Assembly (NCBI RefSeq): GCF_000003815.2
Contig: NC_049993.1
Location: 5,671,686 to 5,735,685 of the forward strand
Source of the DNA: Branchiostoma floridae
Taxonomy: Eukaryota > Chordata > Leptocardii > Amphioxiformes > Branchiostomatidae
Length of the DNA: 64,000 nucleotides
Direction: 5' to 3'
Shown here: piece by piece, positions 57,671 to 64,000 of the stretch
How the letters are laid out: every line of letters begins with the position of its first letter
Numbering within the stretch: position 1 is the stretch's first letter
The notes under the pieces: model-generated
Database searches by the model: none
What the model was told of the DNA's origin: nothing
Seen by the model: only the letters and a program-made list of their open reading frames with translations
Position numbers and translations under genes: made by a program

Positions 57671-58480
57671 AATACAATGTGAAATGTCTGAAATACAAAT
57701 GTATTGTCTTCAATTGAAGACATGTGACTTGAACGGAATGGGAATTTCGGGTACACATGGGAAAGGAATAAACAGCGATGGTAGATCTTCCGTATTCGCA
57801 AATGGTCTTTTGCTAGACGTTCACTGCAAGGTTTTGAACTTTTGAAAATCCTTTTTTTGCGCAAAATTGTGCAAGAAATGTACCAGCATGTTTACGCAAC
57901 CAGTCCATTCGCTATCGCCAATCCTCAGACTGCACGTAATTGTGTGCCGTCATAATTTCTAATTTTTAAGTAAACAATTACCAATTATACTACGCAATGC
58001 TATGCATTGCTATATATACATGTATATATCATTTCTATTGTACGTGTTTTCCTAACAAAAATAGCAAATGTTAAGCAAAACTACATACCAGTATCTGTCG
58101 ATGGAAATCGGTGCAATGACGTTGATGGAAAACTGAGCCATGGTCAGGTACACCGTGTCTATGATGAAGAAGACGCCGCCACAGGCCAGCGGTTCGCCAT
58201 CATGCAAGAACACCACGGCCATGGGGACTTTGGTGACAAGTTGGAAGATGTCGGCCACGGCCAGAGCGCAGAGCAGGGCGTTCCCGGGCGTTCTCAGCTC
58301 CTGTACGCACGAGACGGTGATCAGGAGCGCCATGTTCCCGCAGACCCCCAGAACAGTACAGACTGCCAGCCAAACCATCTGCAGCTCGCGGTAGGGCGGG
58401 TCGGCGTAGTAGAACGGCTCCCAATCAAAGGCAGTGGAGTTGTCGAGACCGAACGAGTCGTTGGTGCTGTTTGTAGCCAT
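54472..58480 (-). CDS. Class A GPCR, five exons (427 aa)
   Basis: Minus-strand exons are 58089-58480, 56762-56917, 56202-56291, 54945-55254 and 54472-54807; phases 2, 2, 2, 0 agree and sum to 428 codons with the stop. Exon 1 gives an N terminus with NST and NDS glycosylation sites, TM1 with GN (VCGNMALLIT), TM2 with LAVAD, and TM3 ending SIDRYW (DRY at 128-130). Exon 2 is TM4 and ECL2, exon 3 is TM5, and exon 4 is a long intracellular loop 3 rich in Ser/Pro/Glu. Exon 5 has TM6 with SWAPY (W363, P365) and TM7 NPIIY (N403), then a short basic tail. The retinal lysine expected before NPxxY is absent, so it is not an opsin. YICDPLKY and YCKIWREL faintly recall melatonin-type receptors. Ligand unknown. 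Paralogous to the divergent gene at 59990. Confidence 0.88.
55640..55745 (+). mobile_element. Retroelement 3' end
   Basis: Shares the block AATAGCC(A/T)A(G/C)GGCTA followed by TTGGGCA(A/G)CCCTG and TTGT with 55985-56095, ending in AAATGAATAAATG. Both copies lie in introns of the minus-strand GPCR gene and probably come from one LINE or SINE family. Confidence 0.5.
55985..56095 (+). mobile_element. Retroelement 3' end, second copy
   Basis: The same block as at 55640-55745 (TAGCCTACGGCTAGTTGGGC, AGCCCTGTTGTT), ending in a GATAAATAAAAAGATAAATA tail. Confidence 0.5.
57396..57470 (+). repeat. Tandem duplication of ~37 bp
   Basis: TTGTCTTACAAGTCACGCCA followed by GGGAAT occurs twice in immediate succession in intron 1 of the minus-strand GPCR. 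Confidence 0.85.
57606..57665. repeat. TA microsatellite (~30 units)
   Basis: An uninterrupted (TA)n run in intron 1 of the minus-strand GPCR. The Tyr/Ile open frames through it are not genes. Confidence 0.95.
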
Positions 58481-59989
58481 CTCAAACAGACAGACAAGCC
58501 TGATTGCACTTAAAGCGATCCTTGCATGGCTGAAGGTTTTTTGGGTCTTATGTCGCAGACAAACCAACCCCCGCGAAGGTTCTGCAATTTCAATATATAT
58601 GAATATTGCATTTTGCAAATTCTTACTCGGGGGCTTTTAGTAAAATGTCCACACAGTACTTATAATACATATAATGATAATGTAGCTGCAAGCTTGGATA
58701 CTTGTCAGCTGTACTATTCCTGTTGCCGCCCAACGATCGAGGCACAGGAAATGACGATGATGGCAGTCACAGCCAGAATCATATCCAGTTGCTTAAGTAA
58801 TTGCTATTTGACGTATGACAGCCTGTTGCGTGCTTCTGGCATTATAGTGAACTGGAATTATGTTCTAGCAACCGGTAGAACTGTAATGTCCCCATGCGAA
58901 TCGGGGCGGTTCTTTATACTGTTGATATTTGTTGCACAAAGAGTTCTGTCCTTAATTTGACTCCATACTGAATAACCAATGTGCCTTGAGTCTCACCTCA
59001 CCTCACCTCACCTCACCGGTCCCATAGCCTCACCGGTCGTAGGGGCAGCAATGCCATCAACATAAGTTGAGTCTAGCCTGTGGGAATTAAGCAGCTGCTA
59101 ATGATGCTGTTTAATTAGCGTAATGATGTCGTGGAGCCACGGATTGGATTAAAGTCCCTCGTGTGTCGCCCGGACTCAACAGGGCAACACTCCCTCACCT
59201 CGACTGATTACCTACCGCCCTAGCTGTTACTGGCAAAACGTGAACTGAATCTCGAATTTCCTCAGATGAATAGATTAAAAAAAAAACAATTTTTTTTCCT
59301 GCGGTCGTGACACAGTGTAATTCCCTAGCTCGTTTTGTGTAAAGAGCACAAAGGTATCGAACCCGAAAAATACTTCTTTAGCATGTAGGTCGGGCGAGGC
59401 ACTGTTTGTAGCAGGAATTGAAGGCTTCACGCACCACATTATGCGAGAGATTGTATCACACAGAACAGATTTCACCTGCCACACTTGTTTATCCACTCTG
59501 AAGATGTACATGACGTATGTATAGCCGGGATAAACCATAGACGGCTTTAGGGAGCTTCCGCCTTGCGTGTCATGTACAGTCGGATAATGCAAGGCATGAG
59601 GGCTTTGCATGTCTTGTTTCAATCGCATGTAGTGACATGAGATGACAAAAAAAATGAGGGTAAACCAACGAGACATCCAAATAGACTTAATTACTCCTTA
59701 ATTGGCATCAGAATCAGTTGGGAGGGGCCGTGAGGAGACAGGAGACAGTTATCATCTAAAAATAACAACACAAACAACCGGCTTTCAGATGCCTCATTAT
59801 AATAATCAAATACCTCATTTCAATATTATGACATTTACGCCGGTGTAGTCTACACTCTACAGTACAGTAGACCGGGCAGATCGTCTGCGTTCTGCTTTCC
59901 GCTAGCTCGATGCAAGGACGTTATATGATGCTCGATGCGTTTGTTTTTGCAGACTGTAAAGGCTAGGTCCGTTTTATTGTCTGTTTGAG
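58481..59989. promoter_or_regulatory. Shared upstream region between the two divergent GPCR genes
   Basis: The two start codons are about 1.5 kb apart on opposite strands, so this stretch must contain both promoters. It has a CTCAC pentamer repeat (about 58991-59016). A cluster of homeodomain-type cores lies at 59085-59155 (GCTAATGATGCTGTTTAATT, GCGTAATGATG), with GGATTGGATTAAAG beside it, a K50/Otx-type site. TATA boxes and start sites could not be placed. Confidence 0.45.
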
Positions 59990-62900
59990 ATGGCTACAAA
60001 CAGCACCAACGACTCGTTCGGTCTCGCCAACTCCACTGCCTTTGACTGGGAGCCGTTCTACTACGCCGACCCGCCCTACCGCGAGCTGCAGATGGTTTGG
60101 CTGGCAGCCTGTACTGTTCTGGGGGTCTGCGGGAACATGGCGCTCCTGATCACCGTCTCGTGCGTACAGGAGCTGAGAACGCCCGGGAACGCCCTGCTCT
60201 GCGCTCTGGCCGTCGCCGACATCTTCCAACTTCTCTCCAAAGTCCCCCCGTCTATGATCTTCTTGCTTCATGGGAAGCCTTTGGCGTGTGATGGTGTCTT
60301 TGTCATCATAGACACTGTGTACCTGACGGTGGGCCAGTTTGCAGTCAACATCATCGCACCGATTTCCATCGACAGATACTGGTATGTATTTTCGAGACGT
60401 GTTTTTGAAAAGGCGTCTTGATAATACTTGTGCATTCAGTTTCTCTTCCGTAAGCTTAGAAAGTGTTAACCGATTATTTGAAGTCGAGTGCATTACGGCA
60501 GCACGCAATTAGGTACAATCTAACGGACAGGAAATGGTTAGCAAAGGGAAGGATCAGGAAAGACACTGCAGTGCGGATTGAGAAGAGGTTGCGCCATGCT
60601 GTTGTCTGGCGGTTAAGGTGGTATCTCACTGCACTTGTGGCACCGGTGCGGCACGGCGGGATTTGAAAGATCACTCGAATTTCAGAGATAAAGAACGAAT
60701 TTTCTTACGCTCTGTGTAATTTGTTGTCTTCCAAGTCACACTTTTACGTGTTACGCAATATCTAATTATGAAAAATCGGCGAAAATAACACAACAGTACT
60801 TGTGCCGCAGCGAATGAACCCCACAGTGCCGCACCGATGCCCCAAGTGCAGTGAGATACCACCTTTACGGTTTCTCCAAATAAAATGATTGTGGAATACT
60901 AGTATTATCTTATAGATAGCACATGCAGATATTTCATTACCCCATTGGTGTCATTTCTAGGATTTTCATAGTCTATGGTTAACCGAGTCTCATGTCTTAG
61001 CCATGAAGACAACATGCGAGAAGCGTAATACTATATATTTTCATTAAATCAGCATCTTGTCGTTTCATCATTCCGACCTTACAGATGCCTAGATTCGACA
61101 TAACATGATGTATTAAATCACGAGTCAGTAATAGAGGAGTGTTATGAATGCTGGAGGCTGGAAATTGTATACTTGCTTTTTTCTTTTGATTACATGCTTG
61201 GTCTGCATGCCGTGCAAGCAATCACTTGCGAGTTAACAATACTATACCAACTTCACTTGCCTTGTATTCAAAATGTAAGCTAATCAGTTCTAGGGAATAT
61301 GCTCTTCTCTATATACATGTGTCGTTTTCCGTCATTATTCAAGTCTTCAATGCATTTTAGTTTACAGGGGTACTGTCTATCTATTCCATTATTTTAGTTC
61401 AAAAAGGTTTTCAGCCTCGAAAGCCGTATTTTTCAGTCGAAAACCGTTTTAATTACTTTTACACGTGATAATTGTTGTCACCAAGGTACCACATTAGTTC
61501 ACCAGTTTATTTAGATCAGAATTACCCTCTTAGCAGTAAATTAATGTGATAGAGGGGTGCTATCACATTTTTGTCACTAGTAGACACAAAAGTGGTATCA
61601 GAAAAAAAGTGATTGCACCCCTCTATCACATGATGTATAAACACTTATTGAAATAACAGTTCGAAAACAAGTTATGACTACTTGTCGACGCTTTCAGTCC
61701 TAAAATACTATTCAGAGCTATGTAAATGTGATAAATAATCAGGTCTTTAACATGGTCCTCTTGATCATCCGCAACATCTGGTCATTCTAAAGTCCTACTA
61801 ACACGTTCCCACATTCTGCGATAACACAATATCTTGCTCTTCGTAGGTACATCTGTTCCCCCCTGAAGTACAGCGAAACAATGACGTCAACGCGAACCGC
61901 TCTCCTTATTGGACTGTCGTTTCTCCTCGCCATGGTAACGATGGTGCATCCTCTTCTAGAGGGAGGGAACAACTACTTTAACCCGCCATACATCTTCTGC
62001 AAGTATGTATGTCAAATAATAGAACTTGTCAGTACAAGTGACCTGGATCCACATGCAATGAATGGCAATTTGCTATATACCTTGTGCAAGATTTGACTAC
62101 TGTATGTCTTCTAGTTTCCATCACATATACAGTGTAGCATAGTACATGTATTTATCACACTCACTTTCCTCCTTTGTACTGTTGATATTTATGTGTTCTA
62201 TGTGATGTTTATAGTTTGTATTTAGCCTTGAATACCTGACTGACCGTTCCTGTTCCAGATACCTTGGCCTGGCTCGGAAGAGCAGACAAGCCATGATCAA
62301 CGTGTGCATCTTGGTGCCCATGATCACCATGTTATTTTGCTATTACAAGTAAGTTATGAGTCTTAATCATAACCACGTTACCTTCAGCCGTTCACTTGTT
62401 TTACGACAATTAGTTTCAATCTTCAATGTGGTACTTAACGGTGTAAACCCACTGTTTTGACATATAATAACGAATGTTTGTTTTTTGGCGACGCCTCAGG
62501 GGCGAGCCTAATATTATAGTGTGCGACCGTTTGACAAAAATTCCCAGAATTTCGTAGGCATGTCTGGAATATTTACACGCATGCGTAGTATTATCATCTG
62601 AGTATTCCCTGGGGAATTTGTTTCGAATACGTTCTTTTTATTGTAGAATCTGGCGTGAACTCAAACGACATCAGAATCGACACAACAAAGTATCCCCCAT
62701 CACGCGCTCAGAGATGGAGTACAGTGAGACTGCGCTCCCGCCCATCACGGAGACGCGCCACGCCTCGGTCTTCTCAGAAGACGGTGACGCCGACGATGAG
62801 TTGGAGGAACCCGCCTTCTCCACCGAGAATGACACCCCCAAGTCAGACCGGCCGTGGGGTAAGAAAGCTTCACAACCTGACGCGGTACCGACAGAGGCCT

Positions 62901-64000
62901 GTTTGGCTGAAGGCTGCAGCAACAAGAATGCTCAGAGGTCCACGGTAGGATCTGTGACATACTTTTTAATGGAATGTTTCATGATGACCTTATTTGCAAA
63001 GCATGTTCATCCTACCCAGCAGTGCCAACGGCAGACTGATATCTAAACTAATTATTAATATAATACACGTTTTTCACGCGGCGGACATGACAAAACGAAA
63101 ACGAGGTCATTTAGGAAAACAAAAAAAATATTTAGAAAATATTCATAGTCATATCCCAATTTTTCTCCCATACTATTCTTCTAAAAATAAGATTAAATAA
63201 TGAGCATTAAAAGTAGTGTTATGCACAGAAACTATGTAACAATTTGTAGTAGCATAGAGATGCAAATAAAAACATGACAATGCAAATTATTTGACAGATA
63301 TTTAACCATTCTCTAATAGGTTGATTTGTTAATTACCATTCTATCATTGGTTGAACTGCTAATCATGATGGACTGTCTTTTGTTTGCCACATTGCCATTG
63401 GCCTTGTTCTCTGACGATCTATCGTGTCGTCAGAAGGGTATATGGTTTCCATTGAATTGCTTGTCTAATAAATGCTGGTCGTCAGGAAGTCAATCAAGTC
63501 AGGTAGTCAATCGAAGCTATCATGGCCACTTGGTTGCTAAAGACTACGACACATTATTTGATTGATTGATTGGTTTTATTTTGCACTTTAAAAACAATCA
63601 TAAATACAGCAAATTAAAGAAAACAACAGAACGTGCAAGGGGAGAGAAAAAGCCGTGTGGCTTATACAACCTCTACCCCCTTCAAAATTTACAAATCATA
63701 ATGCTATTAAATGAATATGAAGACCATACATCAAACCATAATAAATCAAGTGAAACCCAGTGATCATCATGATACAGCAAATGATCTAACTAAAAAAAAC
63801 TGAAACAGACAAAACTAAACATGATCATAAAGAAATAAGTCAAAATCATAGAATTAACCTGCTAGCAAATTAATGAAAGCAAAATCTGATTATCATATCC
63901 TTCCAGGAAGCTACTGGAGAGAACCGACTGCAATCGGTCACCTTGGCCTGGGATGGAGTTCAGATCTCCCCGGAGTTCCGAGCTCGGATGAGGTCGGCCA
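59990..64000 (+). CDS. Class A GPCR paralogue (partial, continues past window end)
   Basis: Plus-strand exons are 59990-60381, 61847-62002, 62259-62348, 62647-62944, and 63909 to beyond 64000. The first three exons have exactly the lengths of the minus-strand paralogue (392, 156, 90 nt) and all phases match. Exon 1 is nearly identical (MATNSTNDSFGLANSTAFDW; TM1-TM3; SIDRYW), differing mainly in TM2-TM3. Exon 2 has YICSPLKYSETM and TM4. Exon 3 has ARKSRQAM and TM5. The intracellular loop 3 exon is the most diverged and rich in Asp/Glu. Exon 5 starts EATGENRLQS and stops in ISPEFRARMR before TM6. The rest of the gene is outside the window. Same presumed orphan receptor family. Confidence 0.85.
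60616..60864. mobile_element. MITE family 2 copy 2, TTA duplication (Harbinger-like)
   Basis: AGGTGGTATCTCACTGCACT at the left and its exact complement at the right; TTA on both sides (60613-60615, 60865-60867). It is homologous along its length to the copy at 25999-26244. Located in intron 1 of the plus-strand GPCR and absent from its paralogue. Confidence 0.85.
61545..61630. repeat. Short hairpin repeat
   Basis: TGTGATAGAGGGGTGC and GCACCCCTCTATCACA are exact inverted copies 86 bp apart end to end, in intron 1 of the plus-strand GPCR. Confidence 0.75.
63545..63900 (-). mobile_element. Probable LINE 3' fragment (minus orientation) with TTGA repeat
   Basis: TTGATTGATTGGTTTTATTT is a short microsatellite followed by a T-rich start. 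Read on the minus strand this is an A-rich 3' UTR ending in a simple repeat, as in many LINE tails. It lies in the last intron of the plus-strand GPCR. The boundary on the far side is not clear. Confidence 0.4.

Noticed and set aside
57573-57845. Tyr/Ile-repeat protein
   Set aside because: Translation of the (TA)n microsatellite.
54472-58480. Opsin identity for the GPCR pair
   Set aside because: The residue six before the N of NPxxY is Leu, not the retinal-binding Lys.

Overview
This is eukaryotic DNA from an intron-rich animal genome. Introns are short to medium with GT/AG borders, there are N-filled assembly gaps, and the sequence is dense with MITE-like inverted repeats and 5'-truncated LINE ends. 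Chordate-type domains (CUB, cbEGF, kringle, collagen plus C-type lectin, class A GPCRs) arranged as many lineage-specific paralogues suggest a cephalochordate such as Branchiostoma. That assignment is inference; I could run no search.

Layout. (1) 1-24 kb, all on the minus strand, is a cluster of cell-surface genes. It holds a type II membrane collagen/C-type-lectin gene (about 1.0-4.25 kb, running off the window). Next come two paralogous type I receptors, A (4.9-8.5 kb; CUB, long mucin stalk, TM, tail) and B (9.8-17.6 kb; CUB, six EGFs, mucin, EGF, TM, tail). Last is a secreted or GPI-anchored kringle gene (19.5-23.6 kb) with a 1-kb assembly gap over part of the kringle. (2) 24-37 kb is mostly gene-poor and full of mobile elements, with one broken copy (28.1-29.0 kb) of an intronless zinc-finger gene. 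(3) 37.5-49.05 kb is a very large imperfect inverted duplication centred near 43.3-43.5 kb. Its outer arms carry two almost identical, convergent, intact copies of the same zinc-finger gene. (4) 49-54.4 kb is non-coding, with a homeodomain-site-rich block at 52.7-53.3 kb that looks like a candidate regulatory element. (5) 54.5-64 kb holds two paralogous five-exon class A GPCR genes arranged head to head, with identical exon phases.

The most striking feature is the cytoplasmic tail of receptor B. A 36-bp coding minisatellite makes eight tandem 12-residue units, each carrying D-x-x-Y-Q-S-L. Neighbouring motifs are spaced YxxL-x8-YxxL, which fits the ITAM spacing rule. Its neighbour A keeps one YQSL unit and has in addition a small exon encoding an NPVY motif. 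I infer that A and B are paired surface receptors with different tyrosine-signalling or endocytic capacity.

Splice models were built by hand. Exon phases agree across every reconstructed junction of B (865 codons), of the minus-strand GPCR (427 codons), and of the visible parts of A, the kringle gene and the plus-strand GPCR. The 3' borders of the lectin gene and of A are not resolved.
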